64,000 nucleotides of DNA from Acidimicrobiales bacterium (GCA_025362585.1 JANYFR010000034.1:17150-81149); one strand, 5' to 3'. Positions 34,585-43,293 are shown, numbered from the stretch's first letter. Notes: a model not told the origin generated them from the sequence alone. Program-made: numbers and translations.

Positions 34585-35537
34585 GTGAGCGGGGGATGCT
34601 CTCGCGCCTGGCGGAGTCGCTCTACTGGATCGGCCGCTACGTCGAGCGGGCCGACGACACGGCCCGCATCGTCGACTCCTACGTTCACCGAATGGTGGAG
34701 GATCCCTTCAACGACGAGGACGCGACCTGCCGGTCGCTGTTCGCGATACTGGGCATCGAGACGGTCGCAGATCAAGTAGTTACCACGACTGAGACGCTGC
34801 AGAAGATTGTCTACGACGCCGAAAGTTCCAACTCCATCGCCGGGGCGTTGAGCGGCGCCTTCGAGAACGGGCGACGAAGTCGCGACTTCATCTCCTCGGA
34901 GATGTGGGTTGCGCTCAACTCCACGCGCAATCGTCTGCCCCAGATGGAGGGCATCGCGCGTCGCCTCGGACCGTCGCAGTACCTGCTCTACGTGCGCGAA
35001 CGCGCGGCGCTATTGGCTGGTCTTACCGACGCTACCCTGAGCCACGACGACGGGTGGCACTTTCTCGTGTTAGGGCGCAGTATCGAACGCATTGACATGA
35101 GCGCGCGATTGATGCGTGGACGGGTCATGGGCGAGGACCACGCACCCGACTGGCTGGCGTTTCTGCGAGCGTGCGGGGCGATGGAGGCCTTCATGCGCAG
35201 CACCTCGGAACTGCATGATGCCAATGGCGTTGCCGCGTTCTTGCTGCTCGACCGACTCTTTCCACGCTCCGTGCTCTACTCGCTTAACCTCGCCGACACC
35301 TGCCTCTTTGAGATCCAACCGAGTAGTCAACGCATCGCGTCAGCGGACCTCGCGCGACAGAGTCTCGCTCGGGCCCGGGGTCGACTCGAATTCATCGACT
35401 CGACGCGTCTGCTCGAACAACTGCCCGAACTGCTCGAGATGCTCGAAGAGACCTGCTCGCGGGTGAACGGCGCCATCACCGAGCGGTTCTTTCGTCACGA
35501 GGACACCGTCAGTTGGTCGGCGAGGGGCGGCCTGTGA
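34581..35537 (+). CDS. Alpha-E domain protein
   Basis: The 318-residue, mostly helical protein starts with MLSRLAESLYWIGRYVERADDTAR, the alpha-E signature with paired Arg and Glu residues. It continues with SEMWVALNSTRNRLP and FLVLGRSIERIDMSARL. The family is of unknown chemistry; it occurs in a conserved operon with the ATP-grasp protein and the transglutaminase-like protein. GTG at 34581 overlaps the upstream stop and has CTCGAGG about 7 nt before it; ATG at 34596 is an alternative that would match the shortest family members. Confidence 0.9.
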   Translation: MSERGMLSRLAESLYWIGRYVERADDTARIVDSYVHRMVEDPFNDEDATCRSLFAILGIETVADQVVTTTETLQKIVYDAESSNSIAGALSGAFENGRRSRDFISSEMWVALNSTRNRLPQMEGIARRLGPSQYLLYVRERAALLAGLTDATLSHDDGWHFLVLGRSIERIDMSARLMRGRVMGEDHAPDWLAFLRACGAMEAFMRSTSELHDANGVAAFLLLDRLFPRSVLYSLNLADTCLFEIQPSSQRIASADLARQSLARARGRLEFIDSTRLLEQLPELLEMLEETCSRVNGAITERFFRHEDTVSWSARGGL

Positions 35538-36385
35538 CGCTCAACTCTCACCTCGGCCTGACGATTCGCCACCACACCGGCTTCACCTACGACGGACTGG
35601 CGAAGGCGTCATACAACGAGGCCCGCATGACGCCGATCTCCTCGGCCCACCAAGAGGTGCGTCACAGCCATATCGTGGTATCCCCTTCGGTGCCGCTCTC
35701 CCACCACGTCGACTATTTCGGGACCCACGTGACGGCATTCGACATTCAAGAGCCCCACGGCCAGCTCGAAGTCGAGGCACGCTCGATGGTCGAAAGTCGA
35801 GCCGCGATCCTCGAAAAGCCGATCACCTGGGCGCAGCTGCGCGAAGCGTGGCTGGTCGACTTCTACTCGGAGTACCTGCTGGCGACGCGTCGCACCGTCC
35901 TCGCGGGCGAGGCGATGAACGATATCTCGAGGTGGACCTCCACGCCTGACCTGCACGAGTGCGTCGAGGCGGTCGGGGAGTACGTGCGCGGCCACCTGCG
36001 TTACGTGCCGGGCGCCACCACCGTTTCGGCGACCGCCCAGGAGGCGTGGGACCGCGGCGAGGGGGTCTGCCAAGACATCACGCACGTGACCATTGGACTG
36101 CTGCGCGCCGCCGGAATCCCGACGCGCTACGTCTCGGGCTACCTCTATCCGAGCGACGAGGCCGAGGTCGGCGTCGCCGTGGCCGGCCAGAGTCACGCGT
36201 GGATCGAATACTTCTCGGGCACCTGGACCGGTATGGACCCGACGAACGGCGTGCGCGAGACCGAGTGTCACATCGTTGTCGCCAGTGGCCGCGATTACGA
36301 CGACGTCGCACCGTTGAAGGGGGTCTACCAAGGTCCGGCCGCCTCGAGCCTCGGCGTCGTCGTTGAAATGAGTCGCACGCCCTGA
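35534..36385 (+). CDS. Transglutaminase-like (papain-fold) protein
   Basis: The 283-residue protein has an N-terminal beta region (LGLTIRHHTGFTYDG, typical of the family) and a transglutaminase core with the catalytic triad visible: Cys in GEGVCQDITHV, His in GQSHAWIEYF, and Asp in GMDPTNG. Papain-fold enzymes of this group act as peptidases or amide-transferring enzymes. It is the third coupled gene of the ATP-grasp/alpha-E operon, GTG at 35534 overlapping the alpha-E stop with GAGGGGCGG in front. A hairpin follows its stop codon. Confidence 0.92.
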   Translation: MTLNSHLGLTIRHHTGFTYDGLAKASYNEARMTPISSAHQEVRHSHIVVSPSVPLSHHVDYFGTHVTAFDIQEPHGQLEVEARSMVESRAAILEKPITWAQLREAWLVDFYSEYLLATRRTVLAGEAMNDISRWTSTPDLHECVEAVGEYVRGHLRYVPGATTVSATAQEAWDRGEGVCQDITHVTIGLLRAAGIPTRYVSGYLYPSDEAEVGVAVAGQSHAWIEYFSGTWTGMDPTNGVRETECHIVVASGRDYDDVAPLKGVYQGPAASSLGVVVEMSRTP

Positions 36386-36387
36386 GC

Positions 36388-36423
36388 GTCGGTCCCGTCG
36401 TGGCTCGACACCATGGGACCGAC
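36388..36423. terminator. Hairpin after the transglutaminase gene
   Basis: GTCGGTCCC at 36388-36396 and GGGACCGAC at 36415-36423 form a perfect 9-bp stem with an 18-nt loop, 3 bp after the stop. There is no T-run, so it could be a weak terminator or an RNA-stabilising hairpin before the nitrilase gene. Confidence 0.5.
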
Positions 36424-36479
36424 GTCGCTCGAAAGAGAGAGGGAAGGATAAGTTGCAGGGGACGAGCAAAGGAGAGCAC

Positions 36480-37316
36480 GTGAATCCAGTCGTTGTCGGC
36501 GTCGTGCAGATGTCGTCGGGCGCCAATCTGACCGAAAACGTTCGCTCGGCGCTCGCCCTGGTTGACGAGGCCGCCGATCGCGGTGCAATGTACGTGCAGG
36601 TGCCGGAGTATTTCAACTATCTCGGCCCGGCCAAGGGCTACGCCGCCGCCGCTGAGTCGATTCCGGGTGCGACAACTGACCAGATGGGCAGCCTCGCCAA
36701 GGAGCGTGGGATCACCGTCCACCTCGGCAGCCTCCTCGAGCGCTCGAGCGTCGAAGGGATGTCCTTCAACACCAGCGTCGTCATCAATCCCCAAGGTGTG
36801 ATCGTCGCCACGTACCGAAAGGCCCATCTCTTCGACGTTGAGGTGCCGGGATCGATCGTGCACCGCGAGTCCGACGTGATCACTCCGGGCGAGGAGTTGG
36901 TCGTTGTCAAGCTTGCTGAGTTCAACCTCGGACTGTCAGTCTGCTTTGACGTTCGGTTTCCCGAGATGTACCGAGCGCTCGTGAGTCATGGGGCGCAGGT
37001 ACTCTCCATACCGGCCGCCTTCAACGCCACGACCGGTCGCGCGCACTGGGAAGTGTTGGTTCGCTCGCGTGCTATCGAGAACCACGCCTTCGTCGTCGCC
37101 GCGGCCCAGGTCGGATCAACCGTTGAGGGGATTGACACTTTTGGACACTCGCTCATCGTCGATCCGTGGGGTCTCGTGCTCGCTGAGGCGACGACCCACG
37201 GACCTGAGGTGCTCGTGGCAGAACTGGACCTCACGGAGGTGGCGCGGCGTCGCGCACAGATCGCGGTCTTGAACTTCCGTCGTCCCGCTCTCTACGAATC
37301 AACTGTCCGCAGTTGA
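36480..37316 (+). CDS. Carbon-nitrogen hydrolase, Nit/omega-amidase type
   Basis: The 278-residue nitrilase-superfamily protein has the Glu-Lys-Cys triad: VPEYFNYL (Glu), YRKAHLFDVEVPG (Lys), and VCFDVRFPEMYRAL (Cys). The segment HLFDVEVPGSIVHRESD is characteristic of the NIT1/NIT2 group, whose best-known role is repair of deaminated glutathione or hydrolysis of alpha-keto acid amides. The GTG start at 36480 has AAAGGAG in front. It lies 95 bp after the transglutaminase-like gene, beyond a hairpin, so it may belong to the same operon or be separately transcribed. Confidence 0.9.
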   Translation: MNPVVVGVVQMSSGANLTENVRSALALVDEAADRGAMYVQVPEYFNYLGPAKGYAAAAESIPGATTDQMGSLAKERGITVHLGSLLERSSVEGMSFNTSVVINPQGVIVATYRKAHLFDVEVPGSIVHRESDVITPGEELVVVKLAEFNLGLSVCFDVRFPEMYRALVSHGAQVLSIPAAFNATTGRAHWEVLVRSRAIENHAFVVAAAQVGSTVEGIDTFGHSLIVDPWGLVLAEATTHGPEVLVAELDLTEVARRRAQIAVLNFRRPALYESTVRS

Positions 37317-37339
37317 GCGACGATGGACTCGTCAGATGG

Positions 37340-38014
37340 TCAAGCGCATTTCGTGGTGCCCGAGGGGGACGTCGTGCAGACCGTCGTGGTTGTGATGGGC
37401 ACCGTAGTCGGAGGGGCGTAGACCGTCGTGGGTGGCGCGGCCGGGGGTGACGTCACTGCGGACACGAACGTAGTTGGAGGTGACGTCGCGGGCGGGGGCG
37501 CGGCGGGACCCGAGGGCAATCCTGTCGGCACACGCGACGCCGTGGCGCCAGTTTTTGTCGTGGCGGCCACACCCTTGGACAGACTTGCGCCCGCGCGACC
37601 GCCCACGTTCGTGCCAACTTTCGACAAAGCCGCGAGAGGGTGGGCCGTGGATTTTGATTTTGAACTGGACGATGTGGTGGTGTGGGGTTTCGAACTGGAC
37701 GTGCGCTTCGACGACGCCCGCGACCTGGACGATGAGCCTTGGGGCGCCTTCAGCGACACCGAAGGCGAACCGGAGGAGGTCACTGTCCGAGAGGCAGACG
37801 GGATCGGGTCGGAGATCGACGACGAACTACTCACCGATATCGGCGATGCCGCGACGGCGTTCGCCACGTTCGTAGCGTTCGCCACGTTCGCGAAGTAGTT
37901 GACCATGAGCGCCGAAATGAGTCCGGAACTGACGAAAATAACTTGAGAAAGTCGACGAAGTCGACCAAATTGGTTGTGACGTCGTTGCTGGGTCGCAGGC
38001 GAGGTTGCGCGCAT
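37340..38014 (-). CDS. Ser/Thr/Pro-rich exported protein
   Basis: The 224-residue protein starts with a basic region, then a hydrophobic segment (VIFVSSGLISALMVNYF), followed by a long low-complexity Ser-rich section (about residues 50-130) and a Pro/Thr tail. It ends with VPITTTTVCTTSPSGTTKCA. The composition suggests a surface or wall-associated protein. The tail is clearly homologous to a decayed segment at 38672-38907, pointing to duplication of the tail. The following gene to the right is similarly exported. I do not recognise a family. Confidence 0.6.
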   Translation of the reverse strand: MRATSPATQQRRHNQFGRLRRLSQVIFVSSGLISALMVNYFANVANATNVANAVAASPISVSSSSSISDPIPSASRTVTSSGSPSVSLKAPQGSSSRSRASSKRTSSSKPHTTTSSSSKSKSTAHPLAALSKVGTNVGGRAGASLSKGVAATTKTGATASRVPTGLPSGPAAPPPATSPPTTFVSAVTSPPAAPPTTVYAPPTTVPITTTTVCTTSPSGTTKCA

Positions 38015-38037
38015 CTGGAAACACTCAGCCTGTGCTG

Positions 38038-38529
38038 CTAATCCTCACCACGGTCAACCGTGGTGGTGAGGTCGGGGAGAGGAGACGCCACCACGACGGG
38101 CGGAGGCGTCATCGTGGCTGGCCCAGTCGTCGTTGACGCTGGCACGGTGGTCGTGGTCGTGGGCGCGCGCGGAGGGAACTTCGTCGACCCCACCGTCGTC
38201 GAGGTGACCGTTGACGGGGATGTGGTTGTCGACGTTGCTGTGGACTGTGTCATCACCGTGACCGGTGTCTCTGGAATCGTATTGGGACGTTCATATTTGG
38301 GGCCGACGGAAGCGTGGCGCGCTGGAGTGACTGAGGTGGCGCTGGCGCGATGTTTCGCAGGGTCCCTAATCGCCTCCGACTTCGCAACGCCCAACGTGTT
38401 GGCCGTAACGACGCCCGTGCGGTGGACGGAAGCTGCAGTCACCATGCTCGGAATGACGATGGCGGCGGCGGCGCCGGCCGTGACGACGCCGGTGGTCATC
38501 CATGATGCAATTGAGCGCAGTCGTTCCAT
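38038..38529 (-). CDS. Thr/Pro-rich exported protein
   Basis: From ATG at 38529, preceded by GAGGAGGTGC, the protein is 163 residues. It opens with a signal segment (WMTTGVVTAGAAAAIVIPSMVTAAS), then a basic linker, then a Thr/Pro-rich tail (TSTTTSPSTVTSTT and PTTTTTVPAS). It is coupled in orientation to the Ser-rich protein gene, 23 bp away. No fold can be assigned; it resembles wall-spanning linker proteins. Confidence 0.6.
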   Translation of the reverse strand: MERLRSIASWMTTGVVTAGAAAAIVIPSMVTAASVHRTGVVTANTLGVAKSEAIRDPAKHRASATSVTPARHASVGPKYERPNTIPETPVTVMTQSTATSTTTSPSTVTSTTVGSTKFPPRAPTTTTTVPASTTTGPATMTPPPVVVASPLPDLTTTVDRGED

Positions 38530-38671
38530 TGCACCTCCTCGAACCGATTTAGTCGCCTCCGTCTCAATAAGAAGGATGCCAGTGGATTGACACGTTTCGG
38601 ACACACACGCGTCAAAACGGCCAAAAACCGGTGGTAATGGATGCTGATGCGCTGGCCACGTTCGGACGCAA

Positions 38672-38907
38672 TTAGTTGTGGTCGATTCGCGAGTTCCGCT
38701 CGTGTGAGTAGCGAGTGATGAGGCCCACTGACTGGGCCGAATAGCGACTGGTCGTCGTGCCCGAGGGGCTGGTGGTGCAGACCGTCGTCGTGGTCACCGG
38801 CGCCGTGGTCGGGGGACGTACTGCGTTGTCGGGGCGGCCATCGGTGCAGTGGTCACCGGTGTCGAGATTGCAGGTTTCGAAGTGAGCGTGACTGGCGTAG
38901 CGATACG
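38672..38907 (-). pseudogene. Decayed Pro/Thr-rich tail downstream of the DUF4232 gene
   Basis: Immediately after the TAA of the DUF4232 gene the same frame continues as a Pro/Thr-rich coding-like segment (IATPVTLTSKPAISTPVTT). One frameshift near 38820 then leads into PPTTAPVTTTTVCTTSPSGT. The second segment is homologous, residue for residue, to the C-terminus of the protein at 37340. Compared with that gene, a single base is missing at the frame change. The stretch therefore looks like the former C-terminal tail of the DUF4232 protein, cut off by a stop codon and then frameshifted. Confidence 0.5.
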
Positions 38908-39432
38908 TTAGAGCCCTAGAGCGAATCCGGAGATCGTAGTGCTCGCGCGCTTGGTGCACACCGCAATGGTGGGGAGCTTGAAGTAATACGACGTCGATCC
39001 CGCCGTGACGACGACCCCATTGGCGTTCTTCTGCAGGCACGTCGAGGGAGTGAAATTTCCTGCTTCGACGACGCCCCACTGCGCATTGGCAACACCACCA
39101 TGCGCGATGATGGCCACCAGGGCCCCGCGTCCGCCCAACTTGTTGCTCGTGGACTTCGGACCAATCGGTCTGTGGGCAGGGCCGAACACCGCCTGAGCCC
39201 TAGGAATACCGTGGAGCGTACATTTCTGAGCCGACTTGTTAGAGAGACGAAGATCGTAGTAAATCGTTCCCGCCGTCCCATTGGAGGCACCAATTTGGAC
39301 GGTCAGATTGGCCGCGGTGCAGGTGGGTAGGACAACGTGGGGACTGGCCGCATTGGCGGCGCCCCCAAAGAACGAGGAGATCGCGAGCACGATGGTCGCT
39401 GCTGCGAAGCCGGTGACAGTTCGAACATTCAT
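38908..39432 (-). CDS. DUF4232-type exported protein
   Basis: The 174-residue protein has a signal peptide ending AANAASPH near residue 28. The mature domain is DUF4232-like: CTAANLTVQIGASNGTAGTIYYDLRLSNKSAQKCTLHGIPRAQAVF, with the expected two pairs of cysteines and a C-terminal VVTAGSTSYYFKLPTIAVCTK. Members are common in actinobacteria; the function is unknown. ATG at 39432 has a purine-rich AGAGAGTGGAAAG upstream. The stop at 38908 may be secondary: a coding-like tail follows. Confidence 0.75.
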   Translation of the reverse strand: MNVRTVTGFAAATIVLAISSFFGGAANAASPHVVLPTCTAANLTVQIGASNGTAGTIYYDLRLSNKSAQKCTLHGIPRAQAVFGPAHRPIGPKSTSNKLGGRGALVAIIAHGGVANAQWGVVEAGNFTPSTCLQKNANGVVVTAGSTSYYFKLPTIAVCTKRASTTISGFALGL

Positions 39433-39694
39433 AGCTTTCCACTCTCTCTTGCTTCAGGCCTTGGCTCTTCGATGATGAGCGACACGAAGTCCCACTCACG
39501 TTGCAACGTGTCCACAACTTATCTTTGGGCCGCCAATGGATTTAATTACTGGGTCCCAATGCCGCGTCGGTGAGGACGGTCTTTGCCACGCCAAAGGGGC
39601 ACCCCATCCGGGCAATGAAGGGCGCGATACCGACCCAAGGCCAGAATTCCCGGGTAAAGAGGACCTTGACTGGGCAGCGGCTTCGTTAAAAAAG

Positions 39695-39717
39695 TTAGTT
39701 GTTACTTACGTTAGTTA
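39695..39717 (+). promoter_or_regulatory. Candidate ArsR-family operator
   Basis: GTTAGTT occurs at 39695-39701 and again at 39711-39717, separated by a TTACTTAC-containing spacer, in an AT-rich stretch that is out of character for this GC-rich region. It lies directly before the ArsR-family start codon, where autoregulatory operators normally sit. Confidence 0.4.
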
Positions 39718-39734
39718 TGATTTACGCTTATCCG

Positions 39735-40049
39735 ATGGATCTCGTCCTGAAGGCACTCGCGGAGCCGCGTCGTCGCGCGATTCTGCGCCTCGTCTGGTCG
39801 CAGGAGATGACCGCGTCCAACATCGCCGCAAACTTTGATGACGTCACGCGTCCGGCAATTTCCCAGCACCTTCGAGTCCTGCGTGATGCCAACCTCGTGG
39901 GGGATCGTCGCGACGGGAGCCGCCGACTGTATCGGGCGAACCACGACGAGATGGTCCGCCTGCGCCGTTTCCTCGAGCAGTACTGGCAGAGCAGTCTCGA
40001 GCGTCTGCAAGACGGTGCCGAGGCTGCCCAACGAATCAAGGAGATGTAG
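39735..40049 (+). CDS. ArsR/SmtB-family transcriptional regulator
   Basis: The 104-residue protein has a winged helix-turn-helix: LVLKALAEPRRRAILRLVWSQEM at the N-terminus, then MTASNIAANFDDVTRPAISQHLRVLRDANLVGDRRDGSRRLYRA, which holds the recognition helix and wing. It has no metal-binding cysteines and belongs to the subgroup that pairs with SRPBCC (activator of Hsp90 ATPase-like) genes; one follows 2 bp downstream. ATG at 39735 is preferred, ATG at 39717 being the upstream alternative. The repeat at 39695-39717 is a candidate operator. Confidence 0.9.
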   Translation: MDLVLKALAEPRRRAILRLVWSQEMTASNIAANFDDVTRPAISQHLRVLRDANLVGDRRDGSRRLYRANHDEMVRLRRFLEQYWQSSLERLQDGAEAAQRIKEM

Positions 40050-40051
40050 AA

Positions 40052-40438
40052 ATGGCCGATCACGTGTGAAGTACTCATTGACGCGCGCCCGGGACCGTGT
40101 ATGAACTGCTAACCGATCCAGGAATCCAACAGAGTTGGTTCGGTGTTGATTCGACAATCGAAGCGCGGCCCGGCGGTATGCACAAGACATTGGTCGCGGG
40201 GCGCCATCCGGCACTCGGCGAGTTCGTCGAGGTCGTGCCCGCCGAGAAGATCGTCTTCACCTTCGGCTGGGACGAGGCGAATCATCCGATTCCGGCGGGT
40301 TCGACCTTGGTAGCAATCAGCCGGCATCCAGAAGGCACGGTGCGCTTGGTGCACAGCGGTTTGCCCGACGACGCTGTTGAAGACCCTACGAAAGGTTGGC
40401 GTCACTACGTGGAGCGTCTGGCCATCATCGCGACCTGA
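40052..40438 (+). pseudogene. SRPBCC-domain gene with a disrupted 5' end
   Basis: The frame from GTG 40097 (YELLTDPGIQQSWFGVDSTIEARPGG... YVERLAIIAT) is a typical SRPBCC/AHSA1-like domain of about 113 residues. The expected N-terminal strand lies just upstream but in another frame: EVLIDARPG begins at 40068. The likely original ATG at 40052, right after the ArsR stop, is followed by two in-frame TGA codons (40067 and 40079). Two compensating one-base changes, near 40066 and 40091-40094, would restore a full-length gene. Either the gene is damaged, translation starts at 40097 without the first strand, or these are sequencing errors. Confidence 0.6.
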
Positions 40439-40510
40439 GGCGACGCCGGCCCCGACGTTATGGACTGAGCACCTAGGTCCTTTCACTGCTTCGATGAGGT
40501 CGCACACTAT

Positions 40511-41152
40511 ATGGTGTTGAACGTGAATACGGTTGATCCATTCCTGAGGCAGCGCCTCATCAACGTAACCTCCGAGATGGTGAACGGGACCGGAAGTCGG
40601 GGAATCGAAATCGTCGACGTCGCCGAGCGCGCAAATGTTGACGTTGCGACGGTCAACGAATTCTTCGATTCACGAACGCAGCTCATTGCCGAGGTGCAGA
40701 TGGCCAACTATTTCACCTTGGTCGAACCGCATCATTTGGTGCTCTCGAGGGTTGAGGCCGCATTGCACAGCGAGAATCAGACGGACTTTTGGAGGGCCGT
40801 CGAAGAGAACATCATCATGGCGTGGTCCACGGGTCAGATAAACGAGAAGTGGGGAATATTGAACCTACTGCACGACATCTGGTCAGACCCCTTCTCTCAG
40901 AGCCACTTCTGTGATCTTCTCGACATCCAGTTCGACCGATGGATTGCGGTCATCGAAAGTGCGAAGCAACTGGGTTGGGTCGACGAGGACCTCGACGCGA
41001 AGGCGCTCACGGCCTTCTTCTGGTCGGCGTCGGTCGGGCAGGTGATTACTGCCGGATCGTCGTCGCTCGATCTGTCGAGCAGTGCAGCACGCGACTTCCT
41101 CCTTAGTCTGGTTCGTGGCAAGAACCATCGGAAGTCCACCGCACTTCATTAA
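40511..41152 (+). CDS. TetR/AcrR-like transcriptional regulator
   Basis: The 213-residue, helical protein has an N-terminal HTH-like segment (IEIVDVAERANVDVATVNEFFDSRTQLIAEV), in which a recognition helix is followed by the F-D-S-R-x-Q-L pattern of TetR proteins (normally YYYFPSKEEL). The rest is a ligand-binding helical domain. ATG at 40511 is the start. It lies 72 bp after the SRPBCC gene. The effector and target are unknown. Confidence 0.75.
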   Translation: MVLNVNTVDPFLRQRLINVTSEMVNGTGSRGIEIVDVAERANVDVATVNEFFDSRTQLIAEVQMANYFTLVEPHHLVLSRVEAALHSENQTDFWRAVEENIIMAWSTGQINEKWGILNLLHDIWSDPFSQSHFCDLLDIQFDRWIAVIESAKQLGWVDEDLDAKALTAFFWSASVGQVITAGSSSLDLSSSAARDFLLSLVRGKNHRKSTALH

Positions 41153-41781
41153 GATCGCGCTAACCACTGACCGGTGATTCAGGCGTCCCACCTTGTCATC
41201 AACCACGACGTTGACACCTGCGTCAATGAAGAGTCCACTGTCTGGCTGGCGATCAGTTACTCAACCTCCTTGAAGGTGAGTCCTCCGTTCGCGCTGACAC
41301 CGGTGACGGCGCCAACCGGGTGCTCTCTCAGGCCGGAACGACACGACGGCGGGCCGGCCCGCACGGGGAGCACGACAATTTTTCGTGGACGCCGAACGGC
41401 CAAACCGTGGCCCCGTGCTGCGGCGATATATAAGGGCAGTCTGGTTCGAACGGTACGTCGGCGCTGAACTTGTTCATCTCCTCGAACGGCAGTATTAGTT
41501 CATTGACGGACTCGCGATTGGTGAGTCGACGGCCCTTGTCGAGTCGCATCCTCCATTGCGTGGTCCGGTGACGTGCGACGTTTGCGGGTTTTCCTTGAAC
41601 AACAGGGGGAGGAGTGGTGGACCTCGGCCGAGAACTCTAACCCGAAATTGAAAAAGCGCTGGCCCTCAGAAATCACGTTGGTTCCTTGAAGCTGGCCCTT
41701 TTTGAGGCAGTGATGTCGTCGTGGCGAAAAAACTTGATTGAATGTAATGGTCTTCTTGTCTACATAGTGCGAAGGAGTGCA
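41153..41781. other. About 630 bp without an intact gene; possible relic
   Basis: Several short frames on the minus strand look partly coding. One (about 41250-41430) ends with GVSANGGLTFKEVE, resembling a repeat of a secreted BNR/beta-propeller protein. Another (41328-41549) contains PFEEMNKFSADVPFEPDCPYI. None is continuous or has a good start, so I read this as a decayed exported-protein gene with low confidence. An AT-rich patch (GATATATAAG) lies near 41430. Confidence 0.3.
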
Positions 41782-42255
41782 ATGGCGAAGCTGGCTCAGA
41801 GTGCATACACGAGGTTCCTCGGACGGCTCCTGCCATTCGTGGCGGTGGGGCTCGTCGGCTGGATGTCGATTCTCACGTTCACCCTGCCGAACTCGTATCG
41901 GGCCCAGCACTGGGTCGTCACGTGGGTCGGATTTGACGCCGCCTTGCTGGTCAGCATCGGTGTCACGGCATGGGCGATCCGCAAGAAGAGGCAACTCGCG
42001 ATTCCGGCCGCGATGGTCTCGGCGACGTTGCTCATTATTGACGCGTGGTTCGACATCATGACTTCGCGAAAGGGGCTGGACATCAAGCTCGCCTTGGCAT
42101 CGGCGGCCTTCGGGGAGATACCCATGGCACTGTTGCTCTTCAACTTCATCAAACGATCTCTCCGTCGGTCACTGTCGAACGCCCACAAACGCGCCGGCCT
42201 CGAATACGTTTCGACTTCGCTCAGGCGAACGCCACTCGTGTTCGACGACCTTTGA
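41782..42255 (+). CDS. Four-helix membrane protein of unknown function
   Basis: The 157-residue protein has four hydrophobic segments (about 15-32, 46-64, 72-88 and 102-118) and a basic, soluble C-terminus. The start is ATG at 41782 with GAAGGAGTGC in front; the frame is open further upstream but not coding-like. A motif WFDIMTSRKG lies between helices 3 and 4. I do not recognise a family. Confidence 0.7.
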   Translation: MAKLAQSAYTRFLGRLLPFVAVGLVGWMSILTFTLPNSYRAQHWVVTWVGFDAALLVSIGVTAWAIRKKRQLAIPAAMVSATLLIIDAWFDIMTSRKGLDIKLALASAAFGEIPMALLLFNFIKRSLRRSLSNAHKRAGLEYVSTSLRRTPLVFDDL

Positions 42256-42576
42256 CATCGTCTCTGTGGTGCTCACGCGTGATCTACGGGACCGAGCCAG
42301 GGGGCGTGCGCCGGTGATCTCGATTGTGGTGGTGTACGAAAGGGTTTGAATTCGTCGCCGGGGGAGCCGGCAGAACTCTTCCGCATCGACTCTTTCGGAT
42401 AAGGACGTAAGTCATCAATTTCGATGCCCAAATCAGTCCCGGACGCGGAGTTGGGTGACGATGAGCCTCCCTCGCGGCACCGACGAACTGCTCTGTGACG
42501 TGCCGTGGCACCACGCCCACGGCACGTTCACCACTATTACCGTTAACTGATTCCGAGCTCAGGTTTCGCGGTCAAG
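42256..42576. other. Convergent intergenic stretch
   Basis: This stretch separates two convergent genes. It contains the hairpin at 42498-42527; no gene or repeat is visible in the rest. Confidence 0.5.
42498..42527. terminator. Bidirectional terminator-like hairpin
   Basis: ACGTGCCGTGG at 42498-42508 and CCACGGCACGT at 42517-42527 form a perfect 11-bp stem with an 8-nt loop, between the convergent genes ending at 42255 and 42577. Confidence 0.65.
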
Positions 42577-43293
42577 TTACCTTTTCGGGGGCGTCGAGCA
42601 ACTCAGCGTGCCCTGGCCGCAGCCGCCAGTCACCTTGTAGTGAATTTCGTGAAATGCCACCAGTGGACTGCCCACGTCGATCTGTATGACGCCGTGGGGG
42701 AGGAGTGGTGTCGCCCGCGGGTCGCCGAACCGGCGCTTCCCGTTCTCGAACACGACAACGGTACCCTTCGCGGGACCCACCTGAGTCGTACTGAGTACCT
42801 GGCCCCACACGTCGAAGAATTGGCCCAGCGTGAACGAACTCTTCTTCGGTGCTTCGACGTGGACAATCCCGTCGTAGGCGTGGGTGTGGATCCAGTAGAG
42901 GCAGTTGTAAAGTCCGACATCGTAGAAGGGACCGGCCGCAAAATGTTGAACGCTCGACGGCCGGGTGATGCCGATGCCCGCGGGCAGGCGCTGCTGCTTG
43001 CCATGGACGTAGACCGACAGATAAATGTGGATGTGGTACTTGACGACTTCCTTGGCCTGCGTTTGGCAGGTCACTCCGTCCCTCGGGCTCCCGTTTCCGG
43101 TGCTCGACGCAGATGCGACGTCGGGCACGTGGTACACCGTGACGCCCTCAGGACCGGGCGAGCTCGAGGGTCCGGTTCCCCGGGTCGCCACAACGGCAAT
43201 CCCCGCGCCCGCGCCGAGCACGAGGAGGAGCAGAACGGACGCGATTACGACGCGCCTCCTCGGGCGCGATGCGCTCGTTGTCGATTTACCCAT
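42577..43293 (-). CDS. Membrane-anchored exported protein with His-rich motif
   Basis: The 238-residue protein begins MGKSTTSASRPRRR, followed by a membrane segment (VVIASVLLLLVLGAGAGIAVV) and a soluble exported domain. The latter contains EVVKYHIHIYLSVYVHGKQQ, YNCLYWIHTHAYDGIVHVEAP, FTLGQFFDVWGQVLS, a histidine-rich pattern seen in a conserved actinobacterial family of unknown function. The HIH and HTH motifs could bind a metal. It is adjacent to the CsoR-regulated permease gene, which also deals with metal-related chemistry. ATG at 43293 has GGAAGAGTG in front. Confidence 0.75.
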   Translation of the reverse strand: MGKSTTSASRPRRRVVIASVLLLLVLGAGAGIAVVATRGTGPSSSPGPEGVTVYHVPDVASASSTGNGSPRDGVTCQTQAKEVVKYHIHIYLSVYVHGKQQRLPAGIGITRPSSVQHFAAGPFYDVGLYNCLYWIHTHAYDGIVHVEAPKKSSFTLGQFFDVWGQVLSTTQVGPAKGTVVVFENGKRRFGDPRATPLLPHGVIQIDVGSPLVAFHEIHYKVTGGCGQGTLSCSTPPKR

